Shown here: one piece after another, positions 32,168 through 42,269 of the stretch | Layout of the letters: the number at the start of each line of letters is the position of its first letter | Numbering within the stretch: position 1 is the first letter of the stretch | Assembly: GCF_025210435.1 (NCBI RefSeq) | Contig: NZ_JAOART010000018.1 | Location: forward strand, 1-44,776 | DNA from: Anaeromicrobium sp. | GTDB lineage: Bacteria > Bacillota > Clostridia > Peptostreptococcales > Thermotaleaceae | Direction of reading: 5' to 3' | DNA length: 44,776 nt | Position numbers and translations under genes: made by a program | The notes under the pieces: model-generated | What the model was told of the DNA's origin: nothing | Seen by the model: only the letters and a program-made list of their open reading frames with translations | Database searches by the model: none

Positions 32168-32197
32168 AAAAGTTGCTATAAAAATAGCAACTTTTTT
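32168..32197 (+). terminator. Intrinsic terminator after the VanW gene
   Basis: AGTTGCTAT and ATAGCAACT pair around a short A loop and are followed by TTTTTT. Confidence 0.85.
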
Positions 32198-32220
32198 GTT
32201 TTATGGGGAGGGTAGTATAT

Positions 32221-33567
32221 ATGAATTCTCTAATAGCAGCACTAGGATTATTACAACTAAATAGGATGAGAAAGGCAAAGGGGAGAAAAAGACCAATAGT
32301 ATTTGTACCAGGATTATATGGTTCCATGGGTGATGAAATTATACCTGGAACAGGAGAGTGGCATTTTGGAGTTGCTAAAAGTGTATATGGGCCATTTATA
32401 GAACAATTAGAAGAAGTAGGTTACACGAGGGATAAGGATCTTTTCATAGCCTTTTATGACTGGAGAAAGAGCTGTAATATATGTGCTAAAAAGTATTTAA
32501 AGGCAACTATAAATAGGGCTAAGAAAAAAAGTGGATATAAGAGGGTAAATATTATAAGTCATAGCATGGGAGGATTAGTGAGCAGAGCTTATGCTCAAGG
32601 TAATTATTATGAAAAGGATATAGAAGAGTTAATAATGGTAGGAACTCCCCATGCAGGCTCTGCTAACGCCTATTATTTTTGGGAAGGAGGCATAGTTCCT
32701 TCTGATAGAACCCTTGGTTCTACCTTATATAAATCCCTAGTAGATGGTTATTTATGGATTCTTAAAAAGTCCTATGGGACTGAAACGGACATGGAAACCA
32801 TAAGAAAATATCTAAAGAGCACCAAGGATTTACTTCCATCTAGTAAATATGGAAAATATATATATACTTTAAATAAAAATAACAATAAAGAGTATATGGA
32901 TTATGAAAAGATGATATTTAAAAATGATTTCTTAGATAATTTGAATAAAAGAGAATATCTTCTAAAAAGAAGAAATATAAAGGTTTTATTAATAGGTGGA
33001 AATGGTTATGAAACCAATGAGTATATAAGGGTTGACAGGAATTTTAAAAGTAATAATAAGGAATGGCCAGATGGAAGGGCAATTAGTAGTGATAAATCTA
33101 AGAGTGGAGATGGCACTGTAGTGTTAAAAAGCGCCTTTGCCATTGATGGAGATGAAAGGACCTTTTCTGGAAAGCATACGGAGCTATTACAAAAATCTAG
33201 TAACTTAATACTTGGTAGACTAGGTATACAAAAGGCATATATTATGCAGAAAAACTTCGTTCAGAACTATATAAGTATACGAATAAATGGAAAGGGAAAG
33301 ATATCCATAAAGGAATTAGATAGGAATAGGATAAATAGCTTATATAATGAAACCCAGCGGGTTAAGGATGTACAAATAGAATCCTATGGCAAGGATCTAA
33401 GGTGGATTATGGTTAGAAATCAGCTGAAAAATAGGGTCTATTTAGAATATGAATCAGCACAAAATGAAGATATGGAAATTCTAATAGAAGATAGCTTAGG
33501 TAGACATAAAATAATAAAAGAAAAGAATGTTCCTAAAAATAAAATATATAGAATGAGAATATCCTAG
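32221..33567 (+). CDS. Alpha/beta-hydrolase lipase/acyltransferase family (LCAT-like)
   Basis: The 448-residue product has an alpha/beta-hydrolase domain: IVFVPGLYGSMGD (oxyanion region), IISHSMGGLVSRAYAQ with the nucleophile Ser in S-x-S-x-G form, and VGTPHAGSA. A late KSGDGTVVL resembles the catalytic-Asp segment of LCAT-like and PGAP1-like lipases, and the following FSGKHTELLQ may hold the His. An N-terminal hydrophobic stretch is short, so export is uncertain. The substrate is unknown. GGGGAGGG lies at 32204-32211, so the ATG at 32221 is chosen over an upstream GTG-like start at 32203. Confidence 0.78.
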   Translation: MNSLIAALGLLQLNRMRKAKGRKRPIVFVPGLYGSMGDEIIPGTGEWHFGVAKSVYGPFIEQLEEVGYTRDKDLFIAFYDWRKSCNICAKKYLKATINRAKKKSGYKRVNIISHSMGGLVSRAYAQGNYYEKDIEELIMVGTPHAGSANAYYFWEGGIVPSDRTLGSTLYKSLVDGYLWILKKSYGTETDMETIRKYLKSTKDLLPSSKYGKYIYTLNKNNNKEYMDYEKMIFKNDFLDNLNKREYLLKRRNIKVLLIGGNGYETNEYIRVDRNFKSNNKEWPDGRAISSDKSKSGDGTVVLKSAFAIDGDERTFSGKHTELLQKSSNLILGRLGIQKAYIMQKNFVQNYISIRINGKGKISIKELDRNRINSLYNETQRVKDVQIESYGKDLRWIMVRNQLKNRVYLEYESAQNEDMEILIEDSLGRHKIIKEKNVPKNKIYRMRIS

Positions 33568-33610
33568 AAGAAATTGAAAGAATCCAAAAAATTTGTTATA
33601 GTTTATCCAT

Positions 33611-33636
33611 AGGTCCCTAAGGTCTTAGGGGCCTTT
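33611..33636 (+). terminator. Hairpin after the lipase gene, probable terminator
   Basis: AGGTCCCTAAG and CTTAGGGGCCT pair (one T-G wobble) and are followed by TTTAGTG. The 3' tail is only weakly T-rich. It lies between the lipase gene and the cobalamin genes. Confidence 0.55.
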
Positions 33637-33659
33637 AGTGTGTTAGTATTAAAGGATAA

Positions 33660-33811
33660 GGTATATGAAATAAATTAGTCAGGTCCCTGAGGGATTTGGA
33701 TTATTTTCAAGGCATGGTGAGTGAGCATATTAAACATATGTAAACGACTTCATAACGAAGAAAATAGTTCAAATAACCAGTGAAATGACTAATTTGTTTT
33801 TTGAATATGCC
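33660..33811 (+). mobile_element. Family A palindromic element, copy A4
   Basis: The element is 152 bp, GGTATATGAAAT to TTGAATATGCC, flanked by TAA on both sides (33657-33659, 33812-33814). The right TAA is followed at once by GGGAGG, the ribosome-binding site of cobU. The element therefore sits in the 5' untranslated region of the cobalamin gene run. Confidence 0.8.
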
Positions 33812-33828
33812 TAAGGGAGGTGGCGTAA

Positions 33829-34383
33829 ATGAGTATAGTATTAGTAACAGGTGGGGCAAGGAGTGGTAAAAGTTCCTTTGCAGAAGAATACATAAAGGAA
33901 AGGTATGAAAAGGTAGCTTATATAGCCACGGCAATTGCCTTTGATGAAGGAATGGTAGATAGAATCAAAAAGCATCAAGATTCAAGGCCAAAGGAGTGGA
34001 CAACCTATGAACAGTATAAGAATCTACACACACTCATAAGTGAAATGGATGAATCTAATGAAGTGGCACTACTTGATTGTGTTACCATAATGGTAACTAA
34101 TCTAATGTTTGAAAAAGATGTGGATTGGGACAAGGTGTCTAGGGAGGAAATAGATTCTATTGAAGAGACGGTGAAAAATGAATTTTTATTACTTCTAAGA
34201 AGAGCAAAGGAAATGAATTTTAATTTAGTACTGGTAACTAATGAATTAGGTATGGGAATAGTGCCTGAGAGCAGATTGAGTAGGATCTTTAGGGATATGG
34301 CTGGAAGGGTAAATCAGCTCATAAGCAAAAGGGCAGATGAAGTATATTTTCTAGTATCAGGAATACCTATGAAGATTAAATAG
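33829..34383 (+). CDS. cobU: Adenosylcobinamide kinase / adenosylcobinamide-phosphate guanylyltransferase
   Basis: Bifunctional enzyme of nucleotide-loop assembly: it phosphorylates adenosylcobinamide and then attaches GMP. The 184 residues have P-loop GGARSGKS at 8-15, and RIKKHQDSRPKEWTTYE with the guanylylated His expected in this region. VALLDCVTIMVTNLMF and VTNELGMGIVPESRLSRIFRD are both CobU signatures. ATG follows GGGAGG, which abuts element A4. It is the first of twelve same-strand cobalamin genes. No cobalamin riboswitch is seen upstream. Confidence 0.95.
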   Translation: MSIVLVTGGARSGKSSFAEEYIKERYEKVAYIATAIAFDEGMVDRIKKHQDSRPKEWTTYEQYKNLHTLISEMDESNEVALLDCVTIMVTNLMFEKDVDWDKVSREEIDSIEETVKNEFLLLLRRAKEMNFNLVLVTNELGMGIVPESRLSRIFRDMAGRVNQLISKRADEVYFLVSGIPMKIK

Positions 34384-34395
34384 GAGAGATAAAAT

Positions 34396-35145
34396 ATGAA
34401 AAAGTTAATATTGATGATTCAGTTTTTAACTAGGATTCCCATAAACATTAACCTAGATGTGGATGAAAGTGATTTTCTAGATGGAATCATGTACTTTCCT
34501 TTAGTTGGAATTATAATAGGCCTATTTGTAAGTGGATCCTATTATTTAGGGTATACCCTAGGAGGTCCATTTTTAGGGGCTGTATTTACTGTGGTAGGTG
34601 GAGTTTTCATTACTGGAGGACTTCATTTAGATGGATTATCGGATACATTCGATGGAATATATTCTAATAGGGATAAGGAAAGAATATTAGAGATAATGAA
34701 GGATAGTAGGCTAGGTGCTAATGGAGCTTTAGCCATGTTAATACTTATAATCTTAAAAGTAAGTTTGATTAAAACCCTAGGTGAAAAGGCAAGTGGAAAT
34801 GAAATCTATTATTATCTTTTATTAATGCCTGTATTTGCTAGGATGTGTCAAGTTTTTGGAGCTAGATTTTCTGTATATGCAAGGAATAATGGTATGGGTG
34901 GATTTTTCATAGGAAAAACAGCTAATAGGCATTTAATTGGGGCACTTGTAACTTGTGTATTAATAAGTTTAATAAAGATAGAAATAATTTGGGTATTTTT
35001 AGTAGCTTATTTATTTTCCCTATGGTATATAAAGCATATAAGTTCAAAAATAGGTGGAATGACAGGAGATACTTTAGGTGCCCTTTGTGAGCTTGGAGAA
35101 GTATTTTATTTGTTTGTGATTTTGGTTTATGTTGTTATATCTTAG
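34396..35145 (+). CDS. cobS: Adenosylcobinamide-GDP ribazoletransferase
   Basis: Integral membrane cobalamin synthase that joins adenosylcobinamide-GDP to alpha-ribazole (or its phosphate) in the last steps of the pathway. The 249 residues begin QFLTRIPI, characteristic of the family, and contain the acidic motif GGLHLDGLSDTFDG and DSRLGANGALAM. Several hydrophobic segments follow, and GGMTGDTLGA lies near the C-terminus. It is 12 bp downstream of cobU. Confidence 0.95.
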   Translation: MKKLILMIQFLTRIPININLDVDESDFLDGIMYFPLVGIIIGLFVSGSYYLGYTLGGPFLGAVFTVVGGVFITGGLHLDGLSDTFDGIYSNRDKERILEIMKDSRLGANGALAMLILIILKVSLIKTLGEKASGNEIYYYLLLMPVFARMCQVFGARFSVYARNNGMGGFFIGKTANRHLIGALVTCVLISLIKIEIIWVFLVAYLFSLWYIKHISSKIGGMTGDTLGALCELGEVFYLFVILVYVVIS

Positions 35146-35156
35146 TGAGGTGAATT

Positions 35157-35744
35157 ATGTTAAGACTTATACTAGTAAGGCATGGGGAAGTTAAGGGGAA
35201 TGTGGATAAGGCTTATTGTGGTTGGATAGATCATGAGCTTACTGAAAATGGCATTGAGCAGGCTAAAGAGGTGGCTTTAAAATTAAAGGATGAGCCTATA
35301 GATAAAATTTATGTAAGTGATTTGAAAAGAACCCTAGAAACGGCCCAATATATAAATGAATACCACAAGAGGGATTTAATAAAATCCAATGATTTGAGAG
35401 AAATTAATTTTGGCTTATTTGAAGGTAAGACCTATGGTGAACTAAAAGATACACATCCTAAGGAATTAGAGCTTTGGGCAGATGATTGGAAGGGTTATTC
35501 TATGCCTGAGGGAGAAAGCTTAGTTAATATGCACAAGCGTGTTACTAAAAAGATTGATGAAATAATAAAAAATGAAGGGGGAACCATACTGGTAGTATCC
35601 CATGCGGGTGCCATAAGATCTATTATGGCCCATTTGATTGGTAATGGAATAGATGATTACTGGAAATATAAAATATTAAACTGCACCATAAACCTTATAG
35701 AAATGGTAGAAGATTTTCCTGTTCTATTGTATACTAACAAATGA
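35157..35744 (+). CDS. cobC: Alpha-ribazole phosphatase (histidine phosphatase family)
   Basis: Histidine phosphatase fold of 195 residues with LVRHGE near the N-terminus (phosphohistidine), LKRTLETAQ and VVSHAGAIRSIM (second His). General members also include phosphoglycerate mutase-like enzymes. Its position right after cobS (11 bp) makes dephosphorylation of alpha-ribazole phosphate or cobalamin phosphate the likely role. ATG follows GAGGTG. A 93-bp gap to cbiA is the largest within the run and may contain a promoter, though none is clear. Confidence 0.9.
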   Translation: MLRLILVRHGEVKGNVDKAYCGWIDHELTENGIEQAKEVALKLKDEPIDKIYVSDLKRTLETAQYINEYHKRDLIKSNDLREINFGLFEGKTYGELKDTHPKELELWADDWKGYSMPEGESLVNMHKRVTKKIDEIIKNEGGTILVVSHAGAIRSIMAHLIGNGIDDYWKYKILNCTINLIEMVEDFPVLLYTNK

Positions 35745-35843
35745 GGTCCATAATTCTACAAAAAACACCATAGGGAAAACCCATTTAATAATATTGAAAA
35801 ACTAAAAATTCTAAGAGTTAATAATTAAAAATGAGGGATGTAC

Positions 35844-37220
35844 ATGAGTAGAATAGTTTTAGGAGGAAGTCAAAGTGGAGTGGGAAAAACTACTATTTCA
35901 CTGGGGATTATGGCTGCCCTAAAGAAGAGGGGATTAAATGTACAATCCTTTAAAGTAGGGCCTGATTATATAGATCCAGCCTTTCACACTTTTGTTACAG
36001 GAAATAAATCTAGAAACTTAGATAGCTTTATGCTTGAAGAAGACAAGATCTTAGATATATTTTGTAAAAATAGCTATGATAAGGATATAAACATAATAGA
36101 AGGTGTTATGGGATTATATGATGGGTTTGGAACTAAGAAGGATTGTGGAAGTACAGCCCATATTTCTAAAATTACTAAATCTCCAGTAATACTTATAATA
36201 AATGGAAAAGGTATGTCATCAAGTGGAGCTGCTTTAGTTTTAGGATATAAAATGTACGATGAAGATGTGAACATAAAAGGTGTAATAATCAATAATGTTT
36301 CTAATGAAGTACACTATAATCTCTTAAGGGAAAGCATTGAAAGGGATACTAATATAAAGTGTGTAGGTTATTTAAAGCCTAATGATAATATTTCATTAGA
36401 AAGTAGACACTTAGGATTAGTTCCTAGTGTGGAGGTACAGAATCTAAGAAATAAGATAGAGGAAATAGGTGAAATGGTGTCAGAGACCATAGACTTAGAC
36501 GAAATAATAAGGATTAGTAAAAGTGCACCTAAGATAGATTATGTACCAAAGAGAAGGGAAAAAATTGACACAGTTAACATTGCCGTTGCAATGGATAAGG
36601 CATTTAATTTTTACTACCAGGAAAATTTAGAACTCTTAGAAGAATTAGGAGCCAATTTAATATACTTTAGTCCTCTTAAGGATGAGGGACTGCCTGAAAA
36701 TATAGATGGCCTATATTTAGGTGGTGGTTTTCCAGAAGTTTTTGGAAAAGAACTTGAGGAAAATGAAAGTATGAGAAAAAGTATATTAGATTGTATTGAA
36801 AATGGTTTACCCACTTATGCAGAATGTGGAGGATTTATGTATCTATGCAATGAAATAGAAAATTTAGCTAAGGACACGTATAAGATGGTAGGTCTTTATG
36901 ATACTAGGGCTAAAATGACTAAGAGATTGCAAAGATTTGGATATGTACATGTGAATATGGTGGAGGATTGTATAATAGGAAATGAAGGCCAAAGGTTTAA
37001 AGCCCATGAGTTTCATCGTTCCATAATAGAGGAGAAGGATGAATTTCATTATGTATATAAAGTGGACAAATACAGAAATGAAAGGAAAATAAAATCATGG
37101 AAATGTGGCCTAAAAAAATATAATGCCTTTGGTGCCTATGGACATATACATTTTTACACAAATGAAGAAATACCTAAGAACTTTATGAAAAATTGTATAA
37201 GGTATAAGAAAGGGGAATAG
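35844..37220 (+). CDS. cbiA: Cobyrinate a,c-diamide synthase
   Basis: ATP- and glutamine-dependent amidation of cobyrinate at positions a and c. The N-terminal ATPase domain starts [11 protein letters not shown] and contains [11 protein letters not shown]. The C-terminal class I glutamine amidotransferase domain has [10 protein letters not shown] and [10 protein letters not shown] with nucleophile Cys328, and ends with the catalytic GAYGHIHFY. About 458 residues, as expected. The ATG at 35838 lies too close to GAGGG (35833-35837), so 35844 is preferred. Confidence 0.94.
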   Translation: MSRIVLGGSQSGVGKTTISLGIMAALKKRGLNVQSFKVGPDYIDPAFHTFVTGNKSRNLDSFMLEEDKILDIFCKNSYDKDINIIEGVMGLYDGFGTKKDCGSTAHISKITKSPVILIINGKGMSSSGAALVLGYKMYDEDVNIKGVIINNVSNEVHYNLLRESIERDTNIKCVGYLKPNDNISLESRHLGLVPSVEVQNLRNKIEEIGEMVSETIDLDEIIRISKSAPKIDYVPKRREKIDTVNIAVAMDKAFNFYYQENLELLEELGANLIYFSPLKDEGLPENIDGLYLGGGFPEVFGKELEENESMRKSILDCIENGLPTYAECGGFMYLCNEIENLAKDTYKMVGLYDTRAKMTKRLQRFGYVHVNMVEDCIIGNEGQRFKAHEFHRSIIEEKDEFHYVYKVDKYRNERKIKSWKCGLKKYNAFGAYGHIHFYTNEEIPKNFMKNCIRYKKGE

Positions 37221-37224
37221 GGAT

Positions 37225-38739
37225 TTGGCTAAGAACTTGATGTTTCAAGGAACAGGGTCCTCTGTGGGGAAAAGTTTGCTTACAGCAGCCTTTTGTAGAA
37301 TATACTCACAGATGGGATACAAGGTGGCCCCTTTTAAATCTCAAAATATGGCACTTAATTCTTATATAACAAAGAATGGTTTAGAAATGGGACGTGCACA
37401 AGTGGTACAGGCAGAAGCTGCTAAAGTGGAACCTAGTGTACTTATGAACCCTATACTATTAAAACCTTCAAGTGACAAGAAGTGTCAAGTTATATTAAAG
37501 GGCAAAGTATATAAAAACATGTCTGCTATGGAATACCATAAATTCAAGCCAGAACTAGCAGATAAGGTTAAGGAAATTTATGATGAACTTCATAATAAGT
37601 TTGACGTTGTATTTTTAGAAGGAGCTGGATCTCCTGCTGAAATAAATTTAAGAGAACATGATTTAGTGAATATGGGAATGGCAGAAATGGCAGATTCACC
37701 GGTTATCTTAATTGGAGATATAGATAAGGGTGGAGTATTTGCATCACTATATGGAACTATAATGCTTATGAATGAAGAAGAGAGAAAAAGAATCAAGGGT
37801 GTTATAATTAATAAGTTTAGGGGAGATGTAAAAATACTAGAGCCAGGAATTAAAATGCTAGAGGATTTAATAAATATTCCTGTACTTGGAGTTATTCCAT
37901 ACTCACACTTAGAAATTGAAGATGAAGATTCCTTAGCAGAAAGATTTAAGAAAAATAAAAATACTAAGGGACAAATAGAAGTGGCAGTACTTTATTTACC
38001 CCATGTATCTAATTTTACAGATTTAAACGTATTTGAGACACAAGAGGATGTAAATCTTAGATATGTAATGAGGGGTGAATCTATAGGACACCCAGACATG
38101 TTAATAATTCCAGGGTCTAAAAATACTATAGAAGACTTAAAATATTTAAGGGATGCAGGTCTTGAAAAGGAAATTATAAAACTACATAGACAAAATAAGA
38201 TTATATTTGGTATATGTGGTGGATATCAAATGCTTGGAAAGACCTTAAAAGATCCACATCATACAGAAAGTAGCATACCAGAGATAAATGGTATAGGACT
38301 ACTAGATATAGAGACTATCTTTGAAACAGAGAAAACTACCACACAGGTAGAGGCACAGGTGGTGGCTCCTATAGACTATATGGAAAAAACATCTATAAAG
38401 GGATATGAAATTCATATGGGAAGAAGCTTTCTAGGAAAAGATGCTAAGGTCTTTAGTAATATTAAAGTTAAACTAGGAGAAGAAGTTCTTATAGAAGATG
38501 GTGCCATAAATGAAGATGGAACTGTAATTGGTACTTATATTCATGGTGTATTTGACAATATTAAATTCACTAGAAGTATATTGAATCATATAAGAACTAA
38601 AAAGGGATTAGATAAGCTAGAAAGTACTATAGAATCCTTCCAAGAGTTTAAAGAACAAGAATATGATAAGCTTGCCAATATAGTAAGAGAAAATATGGAT
38701 ATGGAAACAATAGATAAAATATTAAACGGAGAACTATAA
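37225..38739 (+). CDS. cbiP: Cobyric acid synthase
   Basis: Amidates the remaining carboxyl groups (b, d, e, g) of adenosylcobyrinate diamide to give cobyric acid. The 504 residues have the N-terminal GTGSSVGKS loop followed by [10 protein letters not shown], then [13 protein letters not shown] and [13 protein letters not shown]. The glutamine amidotransferase domain has [11 protein letters not shown] with Cys331 and [11 protein letters not shown], and ends [10 protein letters not shown]. The TTG at 37225, just 4 bp after cbiA, is the first start. The ATG at 37240 is an alternative. Confidence 0.94.
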   Translation: MAKNLMFQGTGSSVGKSLLTAAFCRIYSQMGYKVAPFKSQNMALNSYITKNGLEMGRAQVVQAEAAKVEPSVLMNPILLKPSSDKKCQVILKGKVYKNMSAMEYHKFKPELADKVKEIYDELHNKFDVVFLEGAGSPAEINLREHDLVNMGMAEMADSPVILIGDIDKGGVFASLYGTIMLMNEEERKRIKGVIINKFRGDVKILEPGIKMLEDLINIPVLGVIPYSHLEIEDEDSLAERFKKNKNTKGQIEVAVLYLPHVSNFTDLNVFETQEDVNLRYVMRGESIGHPDMLIIPGSKNTIEDLKYLRDAGLEKEIIKLHRQNKIIFGICGGYQMLGKTLKDPHHTESSIPEINGIGLLDIETIFETEKTTTQVEAQVVAPIDYMEKTSIKGYEIHMGRSFLGKDAKVFSNIKVKLGEEVLIEDGAINEDGTVIGTYIHGVFDNIKFTRSILNHIRTKKGLDKLESTIESFQEFKEQEYDKLANIVRENMDMETIDKILNGEL

Positions 38740-38740
38740 T

Positions 38741-39679
38741 ATGCTAAATATAGTAATAGGATATATGGCAGATATAATATTTGGAGATCCCTATAGTATA
38801 CCCCATCCTATAAGGTTTATAGGAAAGTTAATTAGATTTTTAGAAAATAAGTTGAGGATGTTCTCTAAAAGTAGTGAGGGTGAAAAGGTCATGGGGTGTA
38901 TATTAACTCTATTAACTGTAAGTATAACTTATATAGTTACCTATTATTTGGTTAATATATGGAACCTATTAGATAATAGTGGTTATATATCTAAGGCCGT
39001 TGAAACATTTTTCATATTCCAGATACTAGCCACTAAGAGTTTAGATGTGGAAACTAGGAAAGTATTAAAACCCCTAAAAGAAGAAGATATAGGGGAAGCT
39101 AGAAAATTTTTGTCCTACATAGTTGGAAGAGATACTAGGGAACTTAATAAAAAGGAAATGACTAGGGCTTGTATAGAAACCATTGCAGAAAGTACGTCCG
39201 ATGGAATAATAGCACCACTTCTATTTATTTTCATAGGAGGAGCTCCCTTAGGTATGGCATACAAGGCCGTAAATACTCTAGATTCCATGGTAGGATATAA
39301 AAATGATAAATACTACTATTTTGGCTGGGCAAGTGCAAGCTTAGATGATATTGTAGGATTCATACCAGCTAGAATCACAGGAATAGTCACTATAATCACA
39401 GCCTTTTTTATGGGGTATGATTATAAAAATGCCTTTAAAATATTCCTAAGAGATAGGTTGAATCACAAAAGTCCCAACTCTGCTCATACAGAGGCAGCTT
39501 TTGCTGGAGCACTACAAATTCAAATAGGAGGAACAAACACTTATTTTGGAAAAAAGGTGTACAAACCTACTATTGGAGATAATATAAAAGAGTTAGAGGT
39601 AGATCATATAAATGATGCCATAAGATTAATGTATGGAGTATCCTTTGTAGGATTAATAACTTTTTTAGTTGTTTTTTAA
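38741..39679 (+). CDS. cbiB: Adenosylcobinamide-phosphate synthase
   Basis: Membrane enzyme that attaches the aminopropanol phosphate arm to cobyric acid. The 312 residues begin GYMADIIFGDPYSIPHPIRFIG, as CbiB proteins do. They also contain AEST(S)DGIIAPLLF, DSMVGYKN, FGWASASLDDIVGFIPAR and NSAHTEAAFAGAL. It starts 1 bp after the cbiP stop and is followed by cobD, which makes its substrate. Confidence 0.94.
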   Translation: MLNIVIGYMADIIFGDPYSIPHPIRFIGKLIRFLENKLRMFSKSSEGEKVMGCILTLLTVSITYIVTYYLVNIWNLLDNSGYISKAVETFFIFQILATKSLDVETRKVLKPLKEEDIGEARKFLSYIVGRDTRELNKKEMTRACIETIAESTSDGIIAPLLFIFIGGAPLGMAYKAVNTLDSMVGYKNDKYYYFGWASASLDDIVGFIPARITGIVTIITAFFMGYDYKNAFKIFLRDRLNHKSPNSAHTEAAFAGALQIQIGGTNTYFGKKVYKPTIGDNIKELEVDHINDAIRLMYGVSFVGLITFLVVF

Positions 39680-39691
39680 GGAGGAGGGAAA

Positions 39692-40768
39692 ATGAATAAA
39701 GCAAAACATGGTGGGAACATATATGAAATAGAGAAAAGGTATGGCATTAATAAAGATGATATAATAGATTTTAGTGCTAATATAAACCCACTAGGTGTAC
39801 CTGAAAGTTTTAAAAAAGCTTTAATAGAAAATATGGATATAATAGAAAATTATCCAGATCCAGATTATATAAGCTTAAAAGAAAGTATAAGTAAACATAA
39901 TAAAATAGATAGAGAGAAAATTATTGTAGGAAATGGTGCCACAGAGATAATATTTTCTTTAATAGATATAATAAAACCTAAGAAAAGTCTCATATTAGCA
40001 CCTACCTTTGCAGAATATGAAAGGGCCCTTAAAAAAGTACATGGCTCTGTAGAATATTATTTTTTAAAAGAGGAAAATAACTTTTTATTAGATGAGGAAT
40101 TTTTAAATTATATAAAAGAGGAAATTGATTGCATTATATTATGTAATCCGAATAATCCCACAGGAAAACTTGTGGGCAGAGGATTAATTGAGGACATACT
40201 GAAAAAAAGTAAGAGGAAAAATATAGAGATAATAATAGATGAGGCATTTATAGATTTTGTTGAGGACTATGAGGATAAAAGTCTCATTAAATATATAGAT
40301 GAATATGAAAACTTGCATATAATAAGGGCTTTGACTAAATTTTTTGCCATACCAGGATTGAGGCTTGGATATGGTATAACTTCAAATAAAAATATAAAAG
40401 AAAAATTTGAAGATAGTAGTGAACCCTGGACTATAAACTCCTATGCGGATTTAGGGGGGCAAGTTTTACTAGACGATGAGGAATATATAGAAAAAACTAG
40501 ACAATGGATTAAAGAGGAAAATAACTATTTATATAAAGAGATAAAAAAAATAGATGGAATAAAAGTCTACGAAAGTACAGTAAACTATCTTCTACTTAAA
40601 ACGGATAAAATTAATTTAAAAGAAGAGCTAATGAAAAAAAATATATTAATAAGAAGCTGTGATAATTACATTAATTTAGATGAGAGATACTTTAGAGTGG
40701 CAGTAAAAAATCGAAATTATAATGATAAATTAATAAAAGCCCTAAAGGAAATATATTATGGAAGTTAA
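39692..40768 (+). CDS. cobD: Threonine-phosphate decarboxylase (PLP-dependent)
   Basis: Decarboxylates L-threonine O-3-phosphate to (R)-1-amino-2-propanol phosphate, the side arm used by CbiB. The 358 residues have class I/II aminotransferase fold features: HGGNIYE and FSANINPLG at the start, CNPNNPTGKL, IDEAFIDF and ALTKFFAIPGLRLGYG with the PLP Lys216. The start of pduX, which makes its substrate, overlaps the end of this gene by 11 bp, a strong sign of coupling. This arrangement distinguishes it from histidinol-phosphate aminotransferase, its closest relative. Confidence 0.93.
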   Translation: MNKAKHGGNIYEIEKRYGINKDDIIDFSANINPLGVPESFKKALIENMDIIENYPDPDYISLKESISKHNKIDREKIIVGNGATEIIFSLIDIIKPKKSLILAPTFAEYERALKKVHGSVEYYFLKEENNFLLDEEFLNYIKEEIDCIILCNPNNPTGKLVGRGLIEDILKKSKRKNIEIIIDEAFIDFVEDYEDKSLIKYIDEYENLHIIRALTKFFAIPGLRLGYGITSNKNIKEKFEDSSEPWTINSYADLGGQVLLDDEEYIEKTRQWIKEENNYLYKEIKKIDGIKVYESTVNYLLLKTDKINLKEELMKKNILIRSCDNYINLDERYFRVAVKNRNYNDKLIKALKEIYYGS

Positions 40769-41630
40769 TGCCCTATGTCCTGCCTCCTGTGGAGAGTTAA
40801 TACAGGGCATAATAGGAGATGGAGAAAAACTTATATCCTATGGAGTTGAACTATATACTCATATAAAATTAAAGGAAGAAATAAAGAAAGTTAGACATGA
40901 AAGCTTAAATAAATGTTATAGGGCTTTAGAAAAAACATTAGACTATTTCAATGAAGATAAAAGTATACTAGAGAATATTAATGTATATAAAGAATCTCAA
41001 ATTCCCATAGGAAAGGGAATGGCCAGTTCAACAGCAGATATGGCAGCCGCTGTTGTGGCCTTATCTTCTATGATTAATAAGGAAATAACAGAGGAAGAAT
41101 TAGCTCAAATTTGTGTTTGTGTAGAACCAACAGATAGTACCATTTTTAAAGAGCTTACCTTATTTGACCACTTGAATGGACGGAAAATAAAAAACTTTTC
41201 TTGGATACCTAATGTTTCGGTACTAATTTTAGAGCCTTCCCATATTTTAGAAACTCAAAAATTTAGAAAATTAGACTATAATTATTTAAGAAATAAGAAT
41301 AAAGGAAAAATTGAAAAGGCCTACGACACCTTTATTAAGGCATATGAAAATAAGGATATTTACTTACTAGGTAAAGCTAGTGAGTATAGTGCCTTAGCCA
41401 ATGAGATCATATTAAAAAAGAATAAACTTAATGAAATAATAGATTTATCCACTAAATTTGGATGTGCAGGTGTGAATATAGCCCATAGTGGTACGGTTGT
41501 GGGAGTATTATATGAAGACTCAAAGGTGGATGGTGATAAATTGTTATTTTCTTTTAAGAAAAGCTTTAACAGGGAATATGAAAAAATATATACTACAAAA
41601 TTAGTAGAAGGTGGAGTAAGGAGAATCTAG
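40758..41630 (+). CDS. pduX: L-threonine kinase (GHMP family)
   Basis: Makes L-threonine O-3-phosphate for CobD from threonine and ATP. The 290 residues have the CPASCGELIQG opening motif of PduX-like GHMP kinases, the ATP loop PIGKGMASSTADMAAA, and GCAGVNIAHSGTVVGVL near the C-terminus. The ATG lies within the last codons of cobD. With cobD and cbiB it forms a complete aminopropanol-arm module. Confidence 0.92.
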   Translation: MEVNALCPASCGELIQGIIGDGEKLISYGVELYTHIKLKEEIKKVRHESLNKCYRALEKTLDYFNEDKSILENINVYKESQIPIGKGMASSTADMAAAVVALSSMINKEITEEELAQICVCVEPTDSTIFKELTLFDHLNGRKIKNFSWIPNVSVLILEPSHILETQKFRKLDYNYLRNKNKGKIEKAYDTFIKAYENKDIYLLGKASEYSALANEIILKKNKLNEIIDLSTKFGCAGVNIAHSGTVVGVLYEDSKVDGDKLLFSFKKSFNREYEKIYTTKLVEGGVRRI

Positions 41631-41640
41631 GAGGATATAT

Positions 41641-42261
41641 ATGGACAATTATGTGAAAACACCCCATTTAATAGAGGAGAAAAGTTTTGAAATAATTACA
41701 GAAGAACTTGGAGATAAGACTTTTCCTGAGGAAATTGGAAGAATAGTAAAAAGGGTTATACATACTACAGCAGATTTTGAATATGCAGATATAACTATTA
41801 TTTCAGATGGTGCCATAGAGGCAGCTAAGGAAGCTGTAAAAAAAGGATATAATATTGTCACAGATACTAATATGGCTAAATCAGGAATAAATAAGAGAAT
41901 ATTAAAGTCCTTTGGTGGAGAAGTAAGATGCTTCATAGCTGATGAGGATGTGGCAAAACGTGCTAAGGAAGAGAAAACTACAAGGGCAATGGCAGCTATG
42001 AATAAGGCCATAGAAGATGAAACAAATAAAATATTTGTTATAGGTAATGCGCCTACAGCTTTATTTAAATTAAAGGAGCATATGGAAGCAGGACGAGTTA
42101 AACCAGCATTGATTATAGGTGTTCCAGTAGGTTTTGTAGGAGCAGCAGAGTCTAAAGAGGAACTTGAAAAATTAGATGTACCTTATATAACCATAAGGGG
42201 AAGAAAAGGTGGAAGTACAGTGGCAGCTGCCATAATGAATGCCATTTTATACATGATATAG
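41641..42261 (+). CDS. cbiC: Cobalt-precorrin-8 methylmutase
   Basis: Moves a methyl group from C11 to C12 to form cobyrinate. The 206 residues have the family signatures RVIHTTADFEYAD (with the catalytic His in the first part), VTDTNMAKSGI, GNAPTALF, VPVGFVGAAESKEEL and TIRGRKGGSTVAAA. It starts 10 bp after pduX with AGGAGG. Confidence 0.94.
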   Translation: MDNYVKTPHLIEEKSFEIITEELGDKTFPEEIGRIVKRVIHTTADFEYADITIISDGAIEAAKEAVKKGYNIVTDTNMAKSGINKRILKSFGGEVRCFIADEDVAKRAKEEKTTRAMAAMNKAIEDETNKIFVIGNAPTALFKLKEHMEAGRVKPALIIGVPVGFVGAAESKEELEKLDVPYITIRGRKGGSTVAAAIMNAILYMI

Positions 42262-42269
42262 GTGTGACC

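Noticed and set aside
33568-33828. Cobalamin riboswitch before cobU
   Set aside because: No B12-box-like sequence or typical domain order could be read; the space is taken by a hairpin and element A4.
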